A DNA stretch of 64,000 nucleotides from Aralia elata. Lineage: Eukaryota > Streptophyta > Magnoliopsida > Apiales > Araliaceae. The notes beneath the pieces were generated by a model that ran no database searches, had not been told where the DNA came from, and was given only the letters and a program-made list of their open reading frames with translations. A program made the translations under genes and the position numbers. The stretch is taken from positions 16,694,616 through 16,758,615 of the forward strand of contig CM068382.1 of assembly GCA_034770075.1 (NCBI GenBank), written 5' to 3'. Shown here piece after piece: positions 1 through 11,674 of the stretch (within the stretch, counting starts at the first letter, position 1; every line of letters begins with the position of its first letter).

Positions 1-419
1 TGTTTTTATCGGAAAACGTTAAATAAGAGAGAGAAAAGAGAATAATAGTGTTTTATGGGAATAAATGTCCTTGTAAAGAGGAGAAAAATTAGGAATATCA
101 TAAGAATAAATATAGATAACTTTCTTTCCTAGGAATTTTTATTAGGAGGTCCAGGTCTTCCTAGGACCTTCTTATACATTTTCGACACGTGTAATGGTCA
201 TACATAATTAATACAAACTGGCCTCCACATGTTATGAGCTATTGGTTAAAAAAACAATTATTGTACATGTGTCAAAAATGTATAAGAAGATCCTTTTCTC
301 AGTTGAAAGACCTGGACCTCCTAATAAAAACTCCTTTCCTAGATAAGAGAGAATAACTAATATATTGAAACTAAAAAAAACAAATTCCTAAAGTGACTAA
401 TATATTGGAATGGAAGGAG
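1..419. mobile_element. Stowaway-type MITE, left end cut by window and interrupted by a MULE MITE
   Basis: This is the copy A counterpart of the complete Stowaway-like MITE at 4143-4453. Its right end reads GGAATGGAAGGAG followed by TA at 420-421, the expected target dinucleotide. The left terminus lies outside the window. A Mutator-type MITE with its own 9-bp duplication sits inside it at 133-333, so the Stowaway was there first. Confidence 0.7.
133..333. mobile_element. Mutator-type MITE, 201 bp, with 9-bp target duplication
   Basis: The left end GAATTTTTATTAGGAGGTCC pairs with the right end, whose complement starts GAGTTTTTATTAGGAGGTCC. About 27 outer bases match with one difference, and a second inverted stretch of about 30 bp (around 151-180 and 265-295) matches with about three. 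The element is flanked by ctttcctag at 124-132 and 334-342. A 9-bp duplication with long inverted ends is the Mutator-like (MULE) signature. The paralogous site near 4370 reads straight through as one ctttcctag, a natural empty site. There is no coding capacity. Confidence 0.9.
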
Positions 420-1351
420 TATACATTTGTTTCCTTTCTCCATGCATACTAGTGCCATTCTTCTTTGGGAAGCGTCTTGTGTGAAATTTTATATTTAATT
501 ATGTACATGTGCATTTCGCAATATACCGGTTTACACGTGAAAGAAGTGTTAGAGTATATATTTTGTTTCACCACATTGAATATATTAAGAAAATATGTAT
601 AAGTATATAATAACTTAGGTCAATTCTTCTTATTCTCAATTAATTTTGAGTTAAAAAGTTTGATGAATTTATATACTATAATTGGGACCATTTCATATAT
701 AACATATTTAGAAATCCTTTTTAGCTTTTTGCATGTAAATATTCTTGTTACCTTGATTTTTTTATTTTTTGAATGTCTCAAAATCCTGATTATGAATCAA
801 GTTAAACAATGTTTATTGAAATAGATACAAATACGAGTTCTTGTCTTCTAAATTAAATAGAATCATATTTAAAAGACATTGACATTATATATTTTCAAAA
901 AAAATTATTAATTTTCTCAATAATACCTATGTTATATATCCCTAACTTTAGCTTACGTGAACATTACCAACTTACAGTAACTTTAATTTTGAAAATCATC
1001 AAATGATGTGGGCTCCAACTTAACAAAACATAATACCATTCTCCTTGGTTTTTCAAAAGCTGTCAAAGTCAAATGGAGTATCAAAGCCTCTCCAAAACAT
1101 TAAAAAAGAAGAAAAAGAAATCACAATACATAGAAAAATTAGAAAATGGATGAACCACTTCACACATTCATAGTATCTGTAAGGTACGTACGTCAAGCTC
1201 ATGGCTTACTTCATATCACCAATAATATGGATCGATCATCAAGTTTGTTGGTGACTGCATGCGTCAAAATGTTGAGTATTGTATGTCTCCTCCTATAACA
1301 TCGGTTCATGTACCTTAACTCAAGACTATTAATTACTTGTAATTATAACTA

Positions 1352-2264
1352 GTTACAAGAGATTTGAAATTAATAGTTCAATCTCAAATATAATTCTTGC
1401 AAACAAACATCACTTTAGAGAATTTTTATTTTATATGTGTTTTTTATATTTTCATAGAATTTTTTGTTATATAAAATAGGGACTCACTTATTAGAACTTT
1501 TAAAATATTCTAAAAATATCAATTCTCTTTTGAAAGAAATTTTTTGTATGTGAATATACTTATTTGTAAGTAATAAGTGAACTGAAAACATGTATGAAGA
1601 GATACTCTTTTGGTCTGAAATATAAAAATCATTTTCACTTTTTGTAGTCTATCTAAGATATTTTTTTTAAAAATTCTAAATTCATTTCGTTTTAGTTATA
1701 CAATTATAAAAACATTACAAGCTATCTAAAAAGTATTATTATTTACAAGTTCTATTGTTTTGAAATCTAAATAAATCACATTAATTTTAAACTTAAAAAT
1801 ATCTTAAATTAATCTTAAAAGTCAAATTCAAGTCATTAGGTCTTGTTAATGTATATTATTCACACATTTTTATTATCTCTGCGATTTGAGACTTTAACTC
1901 TAAATTTTATTAATTGCAAATTATCATCAAGAGTTCTTCCTCACTTAACACACTTCTTTTTTAGTGACAACCATTCTTGAATTAATCAATCCTCAACTAA
2001 ACTCATCGAGATTTCAAAACCCTTCGGGAGATACTATTCATCGAGATCATCGCATGTATTTTGAAAAGACTCAATGTGAGAGAATTGGGGACATGCGCAT
2101 CGCATGCGTGCACATAAAACCATAATACAGATATTTTGTACTTAAATTGACCTAAAAATATAATTCATTAATTTTTGGGACCCATTCATGTATTAATTTT
2201 TCTCTCTTTTATTATTTTTTCGATATATATGTAATTCTGATCTTACTTGTGAAGAAATCACTTA
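1352..2264. other. Intergenic, no gene seen
   Basis: AT-rich sequence with no open frame or RNA gene I can support. The stretch around 1640-1850 resembles other AT-rich intergenic stretches near 18240-18430, 20560-20700 and 51180-51370, probably decayed copies of one small repeat family. Confidence 0.5.
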
Positions 2265-2269
2265 CTATT

Positions 2270-2927
2270 TGTAGGTAGGAAAATTACACCTTGCTAGGGT
2301 TAGGGTTTCGTATTGGCTGGAGAGGAGAGAAATCCACGAAGAGCACGGAACTGATTGATTGATTGAAGAGGGGAGAAGAACAGGTGGGCAATTACTCCAA
2401 TGACACGTGGCAGAACTCCTAGAATCCGGAAACCGGGTTAGGGTAGCAGGGATTCCAAGAGCCTTCTAGAGTCTTCGAGTTGTGAGAGAGTTTCAAGTAT
2501 TTAGAGCTTCCAAGAGTCTAAGTGTAATGTCTTGAAAGCGATCCCCTTTTCTTAGAATAGAGGGGCTATTTATAGAGTTTTCCTGGAAAATAGTCACATG
2601 TCAGGCACATGTTTTAAGGGAAATTCCCGAAATACCCTTTAATTATGTTTTAAAGGAGAAATTCCAGAAATGCCCTTTAATCATCAAAGTAATGCCCAAA
2701 TTGCCCTGTTCTTCTAGCCACCAATCCAATCCCTCAATCAATTCCCAAAATGGGTCGCATCCACGAGTCTTCTGCCTTGGAACACGTGGAGACTTCCCCG
2801 GGTCTAGTACATTTAATTAGGTCACATAAACCCTAATTTGTACATTTAATTAGGTTTTTTGTAAACCCTAATTTGTACATTTAATTTAATTAGGTCATGT
2901 GAACCCTAATGTGCACTTGGGCCCACA
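2270..2927 (-). mobile_element. Solo LTR, 658 bp, with perfect 5-bp target duplication
   Basis: The element begins TGTAGGTAGG and ends GGGCCCACA, the TG...CA ends of an LTR, and is flanked by ctatt at 2265-2269 and 2928-2932. Read on the minus strand it holds a TATA box (TATAAATAG, near 2566-2574) followed by a GC-richer leader, which sets the orientation. An imperfect roughly 38-bp tandem repeat built on tacatttaattaggt lies at about 2808-2912. No internal region or second LTR is present, so it is a recombined solo LTR. The family is not certain; Ty3-type is likely. Confidence 0.85.
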
Positions 2928-2932
2928 CTATT

Positions 2933-4140
2933 TAGTGGTAAAAACGCCTACTGGCTAGGAGAATTTTAATGGTGCTAATTTTTATGTTTTCTTTAAGTTA
3001 ATTAAGAGAGTAGGTGTAGAAAAACCTGTTTTTAAGTGAAAATCATTTTAGTATTATGTCTCTTTAGTTGTATCTGATGGTCTGAAACAATAAAATTTTC
3101 AATTTTTTTGACTGTTTTCAAAAAATAAAAAGAAAAAAAATGGACTCTAATAAGTCAGAATAAATCTGAATTAGAACCACAAAAGAAAAACACTATTGAC
3201 AAATTGACATTAGAGGCACAACTATAATTTCTATCATCACTTTTAGCCTTTTAGGTGGAGAGAGGAGAGGGAGAGTGAGAATTCAAAACATGACTTTTAT
3301 AATCATTTTTGTATTGACTGCGAGTCCATGTATTTGTCCCTCAATGTCAAACATGCTTTTTTTTATTTTTTATTTTTGCCGTTTTTATTCAACAAAAGTT
3401 TTAGCAAGGTTCACGAAACTTGAATTATTCTCTTTCTAATTTTCAATTATAAAAATAATTCAAAGGAAGTAAAAATGCATTACATCTCAAATAAAAATAA
3501 ATAATAAAATAGAGGTCAATTAAAAATAGAGGAGTACTAATTGTCATTGATCCACTTATGTTCTTTTGTTACTCCTCTTCTCTCAATTGGTATCGTTCTC
3601 TATTTACTTTCACGTAATTTGAAGAATTAATGAAAAATATATTAATTAAACTAACCTCTTGTCAAATTCAAAGGTTAATCAACCTTTTCTTTTTACAAAG
3701 TACCGCACCACCACCATATATAACGGATAAAAGCAATTCTACAAACAAGTAAAATCATAATAATTAGAGTTAGAAATATTAAAGTATGACATAATATGTA
3801 ATAACAAAAAGTATAGGAGGAGGATCAGTCAAAATGGGGCTGTGTTACACTGTTACTCAACCAATTCAAGCCTTATTATTTTTAAAGATTTGCTATTTCC
3901 ACGAGTATTTTCATATTTCAAAAAGCTATCTCTCCCACGAATATTAATTTTGTCTCATATGGGAGGGAATTTAGTGAAAATATTAAAATATACTTGAGAT
4001 AATAATAATTTTTTATTTTTATTATTTCAAGTAATTTTTTCTTTTCTTTTTGTGGAAAAAAATACTTTCCTGTTAATTTTTTTTTATCAAACAATCAAAT
4101 CGACTGAAATATATTAAAACTGTTAAAACTTAAAATTTTA
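2933..4140. other. Intergenic, no gene seen
   Basis: AT-rich DNA with poly-A/T runs and one purine-rich run near 3255-3275. I see no supported gene, RNA or clear transposon end in it. Confidence 0.5.
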
Positions 4141-4142
4141 TA

Positions 4143-4453
4143 CTCCCTTCATTACAATTTATTAGTCGTTATAACACAAAACACACATTAAGAATGTTAT
4201 TACTTTATAATTAATATAGATTTCAATTTTTATATTTGTCCTTTATATTTTTATTGGACAACGTTAAATAAGAGAGAGAGAAAGAGAAAAATATTGTTTT
4301 TATGTATAGGACTAAATGTCCTTGTAAGGAGAAAAGAAATTAGTGGTATCATAAGAATATAGATAACTTTCTTTCCTAGATAAGAGAGAACGACTAATAT
4401 ATTAGAACATAAAAAAAAATCCTAAAGGGCCTAATAGATTGGAATGGAAGGAG
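4143..4453. mobile_element. Stowaway-type MITE, complete, 311 bp
   Basis: The ends are CTCCCTTCATTACAATTTAT and, complemented from the right, CTCCTTCCATTCCAATCTAT, flanked by TA at 4141-4142 and 4454-4455. TA target duplications and CTCC(C/T)TYC-type termini are the Stowaway (Tc1/mariner MITE) signature. It contains the uninterrupted ctttcctag that was duplicated by the MULE MITE in copy A. Confidence 0.8.
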
Positions 4454-4624
4454 TATACATCTGTTTCCTCTTTCAATGCATGGTAATGCCATTCTTCTTT
4501 GAGAAGCGTCTTGTGTGGAATTTTATATTCAATTATGTACATGTGAAATTTGCAAATACCGAATTACACATGAAAGGAGTGTTAGAGTATATATCTTGTT
4601 CTACCACATTGAATATATTAAGAA
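4143..4624 (+). repeat. Duplicated segment, copy B, left arm
   Basis: It matches copy A from about position 1 to 593. The arm stops at aagaa (4620-4624), where a nested LTR stack has been inserted. Copy A reads ttaagaaaatatg at the corresponding point, which is exactly what removing 4625-11679 would give. Confidence 0.85.
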
Positions 4625-5129
4625 TATGACGCCTCCAAATTTAGGTTTATACCATTCAATTTGAGTCGCCAAAATACATACTACAAACACAAATTCTCCT
4701 ATGTAAAAAATTATTACAATACCGTAAATAGTACGACAGTATTCACACCCAAAATCTTAGTACTACAATTATTGTCACACTATTTTATAACATGGTGATG
4801 ATTACTACAACTATTAACTCGGACCATCACTTTATTCCCCTATTATTCTTGCTAGTCCCAGCTACACTCTCATTTCTTAAAAAGAATTGTGAAGCAAAAG
4901 AGTGAGCACAAATAGCCCAGTAAAAAATATTATGACTAAGATAAATAAATTATCAATAACCTTCAACAGTAATAAATCAGATATTTAGAACATATGGTAG
5001 ATGATATAAGTTTTTCAACAAATAACTACAGCGGAATGAACAATCCATAAAAAGAGTCAAATAAATCATAATATCTACTATCTTCTCCAATTAAAAATTT
5101 TAACAATAATATTTTATCCTTGTAACATC

Positions 5130-5520
5130 AATCAACAGTTTCTCTTTGCACCAAAGCCAAAGAGAACTTTCATCACCTGTTTTTGCCTGTAACACCAAAG
5201 ATCAGGATTATACTAATTCATAATTCATGTTCATAATCACGTCAATCAACAATTCCTGATCATAATCATGCTGATCAAATCATCTTTGCACCCAGGCTAA
5301 AGATATTTGATTATAACATCAATGGTCATGATCATGCCAATCAACAATTCATCTTTGCACTCAGGCCAAAGATATTCAACTGTAACACCATTGGTCATGA
5401 TTATACCAATCAACAATTACTCTTTGCACCTAGGTCAAAGAGAATTTTCACTACGTGTCTTTGTCATACATGCAAAAGACACTCAACAATAATACTGTCT
5501 TTGCACCCAGGCCAAAGACA
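5130..5520. repeat. Minisatellite within the outer LTR element
   Basis: Several imperfect copies of a core close to ctttgcacccaggccaaaga are separated by AT-rich spacers with caatcaacaatt. The same core occurs in reverse complement at about 9250-9440 in the nested sister element, so the minisatellite belongs to the family and was not acquired locally. Confidence 0.75.
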
Positions 5521-5865
5521 TTTACAACAACTTACTCTTGATAATAATGACATGAATGATGGACAAAATAATCAACATAAATAAATATAACATAAACATT
5601 AACGATTTTCAATTTAGTTTATCCAGAGTCCAAATTGTCAACACGATATCCAGAAAATCGATTAGAGTTCTTGATAGAATATAAAGTTCAAAAAATGTAC
5701 AAGGTTCACATTTCAAATATCACGATTAAAATTTAATAATAAGATTTGGGTAAGAATATTAGATAAAACACAAACTATTAAAGATATTTTAATTATTTTC
5801 AGGAATTTTCACCATTTAATGATAATGTTGGAGAAACGAATAATAATTTCTTACCATAATATAAG

Positions 5866-6003
5866 AGTATGAAAGAAAATAATATCCCTTAAAGTATGAA
5901 AGAAAATGATATCTCTCACAAGTATGAAAAAAAATGATATCCTTTACGAGTATGAAAGAAAATGATATCCCTTACAAGTATGAAAGAAAATGATATCCCT
6001 TAC
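5866..6003. repeat. 27-bp tandem repeat, about five copies
   Basis: The unit is close to agtatgaaagaaaatgatat plus ccctta. The nested sister element has only about two counterpart units near 8745-8815, so copy number changed after the two insertions diverged. Confidence 0.75.
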
Positions 6004-6173
6004 CTTAGTAGGTGACTAAATACTGTTTGTTATGTAGGAGATTAACTTGAGAAATTTTTGCACTATTAGCAACACTCAGAGTATCTTTAAACTCAAAATA
6101 AATATATACTCACAATATTGTAGTAGAAGAATTTTGTGTTTTTGGTGTGTTCTTCATTGTTCAATTAAGCAAC

Positions 6174-6182
6174 CTATTTATA
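6174..6182 (-). promoter_or_regulatory. TATA box of the outer LTR
   Basis: On the minus strand this reads TATAAATAG. The same position in the sister element (8561-8568, plus strand) reads TATAAATA, and the flanks tctcc and gttgctta are conserved. Conservation of the box in both copies suggests the LTR promoter. Confidence 0.55.
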
Positions 6183-6616
6183 GGAGAATGATAGCACACC
6201 TCGTTTAAAAAAAATTCGTCAGTCGAAAACTTGGCACGCCAAGTTTGAAAATCGTTCGTCTGATTTTTAGTATAATAATATAATAAAACAGATAACTTTA
6301 TATATATTATAATAAAACAAATAACTTTATATTTATTATAATATATCATAATAAAACAGATAACTTTATATTATAATAAATCATATTATAATATATCATA
6401 ATATATCAGATAACTTTTTCCAACCTTGCCCTACTTTGTAACTGAGACAAATGGGTTGAAACAAGGGCGATGAGACATGGCCAGAGAGGTAGCAAAGTTC
6501 TTGTATGATATATTTTAATTAATATTATTGTTGGAGAAGATAATTGTGGGTCTTAGAAGAAATAAAGTTGTGGGTCCTATGAAAAAATAAGTCAAACTTA
6601 TAACAAACACTTCATG

Positions 6617-6816
6617 TAACCCCGCCGCTTGTCTCAGTAGTTTAAGGGAGAATTTGGGACCAGCCGTAAGCCCGGAGGTCTTGAGTTCGACTCCCACTCG
6701 AAGAGCATAGGGGTCGCGGGTCGCGAGCGAAAGCCTGTTTCGAAAGCTTTGTTCGAGAAGGGGAGACATAGTCTCGTGCAAGTTGGGAAACTCCACTTTA
6801 TCAAAAAAGAAAAAAA
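6617..6816 (+). mobile_element. tRNA-derived SINE, 200 bp, with 8-bp target duplication
   Basis: The element is flanked by acttcatg at 6609-6616 and 6817-6824 and ends in an A-rich tail. Its head holds an A-box-like stretch (gtctcagtagtttaag, 6631-6646) and a B-box-like one (gagttcgactccc, about 6682-6694), the internal RNA polymerase III promoter expected of tRNA-derived SINEs. The nested sister LTR copy near 8262-8272 has a single cttcatg and no insert, which is an empty site. The rest does not fold as a tRNA, so I call it a SINE and not a tRNA gene. Confidence 0.85.
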
Positions 6817-7483
6817 ACTTCATGCTAAACCCCTCTATTTATATCAAAAATTGAACAAACATCTACCACACATCAATTATTATACTTATCTTTAATCAAT
6901 ACCTTTTATTCATCAATTATTCATACCTTTGAAATCTTTCAACAATTATTCACAATTACTATTATAGACTCACAATTCTGACAACCAGATTAATGTTGGT
7001 TTATATGTTTATGTTTTAATAATGATAATATGTTTTGTATAGAGTTAATATGTTGCATTAAAATAATAAATATGCTTTGTATAGAAATAGTATATTTTGC
7101 ATGAGAATAATATTATGTGCATGAAAATAATATGCTTGTGTGTGAAGGTTAATTAATGATCAGGATTAATTATGTTTTTGGGCTGATTTGATAATAGTTT
7201 GTTAAAGATAAAATGGTATGACATGCATATTTATTGCTGAAAATCCTTCTCACAATATACTTTGTCAATTTAGTTTTAAATTTGAGTATATTAAGGAATC
7301 TGTTTCACTGAGGAATCTGTTCGAATTTGAATTGAAATCTAATAAGGAAACTGATCGAGCTGTTTAGAATTTGGACTCTAACAACCTTATCAAGGAATAT
7401 TCTTAATTTTACTCCTTTAATTAAGTCTGATTTGATTTCGTAGCTTTGACTTTTGATTTTGGGGAGATTCTTATAGCTGTTAC

Positions 7484-10012
7484 TGTAAGACCCCGACTTT
7501 ATGAAATAAAAGTTTATTATTTTTCTTTATAATTATTATTCTAAACAGTAAAGTGTTTAAATGATATAATGTTATAGTTAAGGGTGTTTTATACAAATTA
7601 TCAGATAAACAGTATATCGGGGAATATTTCTTTTGTCGAGAAATATTCTTTCTATCGGGAAATATTATATTTGGTAACGTACGACGACGCCGAAATAACA
7701 AAACATTAGTGGGCTCCGCAACGACTAAATTGTCGGATATGAAAAACGACAGTATTAATATTTTTATATAAATTGTCAATAGTTCTATCACCTGCAACTG
7801 TGAAATATCCGGTAATAAAAAGAATAGTAACACGCGTTAATCCACAGTAAAATACGTTATTCCACAGTAGTACACAATATTCCACGGTAGCACACGGTGT
7901 TGCACAATATTTTATATTATTGATTCAATAATTGATAAAGTAACAATTGCACAGTATTTTGATTCAATAATTGTTACAGTAGCATCTGCATAATATTTTA
8001 TATTATTTGTCACGACGCTGTAACTCATATTATTTGATAGGATATTTTAGCATTATTGACAATGTCTAGAAATTTTTTCAAGGAAATAGGTTATTTAATT
8101 GCGCGCCGTTTCTACGGAAACCCCCCTTTCTTGGGAATGATCTGGTTGTCAATATTGTGAGTCTATAATATTATTGGTGAATAATTGTTGAAAGATTGAA
8201 AATATGTTGATTAAAGACAAGTGATGTGTGGTAGTTAATTGTTCAATTTTTGGGATTTGTCATGAAGCGTTTATCGTAAATTTGGGTTTTTATTCCATGA
8301 GACCCACCCTTGCCATTCGTCAAAGCCACCAGCTGAATTTTATTAAAATTTCATATAAAACAGAAAACTTTTTATATTATATATAAAGTTATTTGTTTTA
8401 TTAGATTATAAATAGAATATATTATATTATATATAAAGTTTTTGTTTTATTAGAATATTTTATTGCATAGTGTTGCATAGTAAAATTCAAATTCTTCGCC
8501 CGTGAATTGTTCAACTGTTCGTCCGTGATTATTTTCTTAAATAGTGCCCTGTCATTCTCCTATAAATATGTTGCTTAGGTAAGAAATTAAAATCACACCA
8601 GAATAAGAAAATTCTTCTTCTATAATTTTGAGCGTATTTCTTTTGAGTTTAAGAATACTTTGAGTGTAGCCTATAGTGCGAGATTTTCTTAAGTTAATCT
8701 CCTTTATACCAATCAGATCTACTATCCTATTAAGGTAAGAGATGTCAGTTTCTTCATAACTCGTAAGTGGTATCATTTCTTTTGTACTCGTCAAGGGATA
8801 TCGTTTTTTTTTTCATATTTCTCCATTTACGATAAGGAATTATTGTTTGTTTTTCATAACCTTATTATTAAATGATGAAAATTTCTGAAATTAGTAGAAT
8901 ATCCTTAGTAGTTTGCGCTTCATCTAATATCATTCCACTTGAATATTCTGTTTACATAAACTTTCGTATCGAATTTAATATATTTATGCCGAAGTACTAT
9001 TCATGCCGAGGTACTATTCACGATGGAGTTTAATTTTTTTATTTATCTTTGAAATATAAATCTTGGATATCATTCTTGAATTTGACTCCACAGTTTGGTC
9101 ATTATGTTGACAATTTAGTCAATCTTGATCTCTAGATAAATTAAATTAAAATCTCTAATATTTATTCTTATTCTTGATCTCATTATTTTGTTTCTATTCA
9201 TCCTTTATATCATTGCAATAATCCCCAGACTTAAATTGTGGTGAAAGTTTCTCTTCGGCCAAGGGTGCAAAGAGGATCTATTATTTGGTATAATCCTGAC
9301 ATTTGGTGTTACAATCAAAAGCTTGTGGTGAAAGTTTCTCTTCGACCAAGGGTGCAAAGAGGAACTGTTATTTAGTATGATCATGACCAGTGGTGTTACA
9401 AATAAATATCTTTGGCCCATAGTGCAAAGATAAACCATTGAACAGGAATTGTTGATTGGTGTTACAGGGATAAAATATTGATGGTGAACTTTTAAATTGA
9501 ATGAGATAGTAGACATTATAGTCTACCTAACTCTTCTAAGGGATTGTTTGTTCCGCTGCAATCATCGTTGAAAACTTGTATTATCTTTAAATCTTTGATT
9601 TATCACTGTTGAAGGCTAAAGATAATTTTATTGTTCATTATCTTAGTCATGATATTCTTTACTGGGCTATTTGTGTTCACCCTTTTCCTTTTTGTTCTAT
9701 TGTTCTCCTCAGAAAATGAGAGTGTAGTTGGGACTAGCCGGAGAATGGAGTGATGGTCCGAGACCGTAGAAGTATCTCAATACATTATAAAATAGTGTCA
9801 ATAATTGTATTGAGAACTTAAGTTGGGGGTGATTATTGTTGTACTAGTTTCGGTACAATCTTTATATTGAAACTCACAGTATATGTGTGGTCGTATTTTG
9901 CACGACATTATAATAGTTGTAAATTAAAAAATTTGTATTTATATTCGTAATTTGTATTATGTATTTTGGTGACTCAAAATGGGTTGTGTGAACCTATTTT
10001 GGTGGCGTCACA
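7484..10012 (+). mobile_element. Inner long LTR-type element, 2.5 kb, plus strand, perfect target duplication
   Basis: It starts TGTAAGACCCCGACTTT and ends GGTGGCGTCACA, flanked by gttac at 7479-7483 and 10013-10017. It is the same family as the outer element at 4625-11674 but in the opposite orientation, and inserted into the Copia-type LTR that had itself inserted into the outer element. It carries a TATA box at 8561-8568 and the caaaga-type minisatellite at about 9250-9440. The short open frames inside it are not conserved with the sister copy, so I regard it as non-coding, most simply a solo LTR. Confidence 0.85.
8561..8568 (+). promoter_or_regulatory. TATA box of the inner LTR
   Basis: TATAAATA preceded by cattctcc and followed by tgttgctta, conserved with the outer copy at 6174-6182 on the opposite strand. 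Confidence 0.55.
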
Positions 10013-11674
10013 GTTACCCACAACAAAGTTGCTGAAATTACTATATCTTTCAATTATAAATTGAGGCGTTCATGCTTGCTATCTCACATAGCCGTTGGTT
10101 TTTGTTCTATATAATATCATCCTGCACGGCTATAGAAAGCAGAACTTGGGAAGTTACAATCCATCTCATATAGTACATCTAAGAGCTTTCAAAGTTTATT
10201 TCCAGCAATTCATTATATTGCTTTTTAATTCCTTTTGGCTGAAAAATCATTGTAATCATATATCCTTGTATTAAAATCTAAGTTCAAGCCCTGTTTGGCT
10301 TAGTTGATCCAGTAGTGGATAAAGATTGTACAAAAAAAGCTCTAAAGGTTTCAGTGGTGAGAAAGTTACAGTGGTGCAAAAGTTGCAGAGGTGCAAGGGG
10401 GCAGTCATGTCCAACAAAGAATAGAGTTTATTTGTACAGGGAGTAATTTTGTACTTATTTGAATATTATTTTAATAAAAAGAGTCTCCAATACCAATTGG
10501 TATTGGACGTAGATTAAGCCATTAGATTAGAGGATAAAGATCGAACCACGTAAAAAATCTTGGTGTGATTTTTACCTTGTTATCTCTTTTATTCTGCACT
10601 TTAATATTATGCACATTCTGTTTTGTTCGTCACTTAAAAATATACTAATCTAGACAGGATATCCTGACTGATTATAACTTACGAAGAACATAAGCTAAAG
10701 CAGACAGGTATACATGTCCGATTATAACCTGTTGTAGAAACATTTAAAAAGTTTTCATTGTTTATCACTTTTAGATTAGACACCTATTCACCCCCTCTAG
10801 GTGTACACATACACTAAATTACAATTATTTTCAGGAAAGAGGGGACATTTCATAGAAACGACGCGCAATTAGACAACCCTTTTTCCTCGTTAGAACTCTC
10901 TAAATATTGTCAATAATGCTAACTAATCTAATAATATCATATCAAATAATATGAGTTACTGTGCCGTAATAATTATTGATTAATAATATGAAATACTGTG
11001 TCGATGCTACTGTAATAATTATTGAGTTAAAATACTAACAATTATTGAATTAATAATATGAAATACTATGCAATACCGTGTGCTACTGTGGAATAACGCG
11101 TGCTATTATTCTTTTATTATCGGTATTTCAATAGTTTAAAATGTTAGTATCGTTGACAATTTGACACAACAACGCACTTTCAACCAGTATCGAAAGGAGG
11201 TGCTAAATAATTTCTTTCTTTCTTTACTTGTTGCTTCTTAGTGTACAATGATGCCCCATTCAATATAAAATTATTCAAAATAGTATATTTCTCTCCATTA
11301 TTAGTTTTGGGGTAGAACATGAGGATCGGGTGAAATATGAATCTGACAGGTCTATTTCTAATAACTCATGAAGGATATTATTAGATTCCCACAATTTAAG
11401 TAGATCCGATTTTTTTTATTAAAAATGTTATTTATGTCGTTCTCAGTATCGACAGTTATGTTGTTGTGGGACCCACCAATGATTGGTTGTCTCGGTACCG
11501 TCGTACTTTACCTAATATTTCTCGACATAACGAATATTTCTCGACAGACTTTTTATCTTATAATTTGCACATATCACTCTTAACTTTATCATTTTATCAA
11601 TTTAACTACTTACTGTTTAGAAAGATAATTATAAGAAAAATTAAATTCTATTTATTAAAAGTCGGGGTTTTACA

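Larger units (their letters stand above)
1..1351 (+). repeat. Duplicated segment, copy A
   Basis: This stretch is repeated in the same orientation as copy B, which lies at 4143-4624 and continues at 11675-12416. The two match over more than 1 kb with scattered substitutions and small indels; copy B lacks about 27 bp near 970-995. Copy A may extend left of the window. It contains a 201-bp MITE at 133-333 that copy B lacks, while copy B contains a 7-kb LTR stack that copy A lacks. I see no convincing gene in it: the short open frame at 4444-4629 of copy B is not preserved here. The similarity ends near 1351. Confidence 0.85.
6994..10823 (+). mobile_element. Copia-type solo LTR, about 1.3 kb, split by a nested LTR-type element
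   Basis: Its own sequence is 6994-7478 plus 10013-10823. It begins TGTTGGTTTATATG and ends ATTACA. Near the 3' end it contains cacctattcaccccctctag, a motif often seen at the ends of plant Copia (Sirevirus-like) LTRs. The flanking pentamers are attaa (6989-6993) and attat (10824-10828), four of five matching. It sits inside the outer element: the sister copy (around 8144-8150) runs without a break from one side of this insertion to the other. No coding region was found. Confidence 0.65.
4625..11674 (-). mobile_element. Outer long LTR-type element (minus strand), interrupted by three later insertions
   Basis: Read on the minus strand it starts TGTAAAACCCCGAC (11674) and ends GGCGTCATA (4625), flanked by aagaa at 4620-4624 and 11675-11679. 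Its own sequence is 4625-6993 plus 10824-11674, about 3.0 kb without the SINE. It is homologous along its length to the plus-strand element at 7484-10012, so the locus looks like a huge inverted repeat. The TG...CA-like ends, 5-bp duplication and an internal TATA box (TATAAATAG, 6174-6182) fit a solo LTR of a long-LTR retrotransposon. No coding sequence was found. A non-autonomous element rather than a solo LTR is also possible. Confidence 0.8.

Noticed and set aside
2288..2310. Telomere-like agggttaggg
   Set aside because: Only about two units, inside a solo LTR; not a telomeric tract.
4444..4629. 61-codon open frame in duplicated copy B
   Set aside because: The corresponding stretch of copy A does not keep the frame, and there is no recognisable motif.
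6617..6700. Possible tRNA gene
   Set aside because: A and B boxes are present but no cloverleaf or anticodon arm fits; target duplications and an A-rich tail show a SINE.
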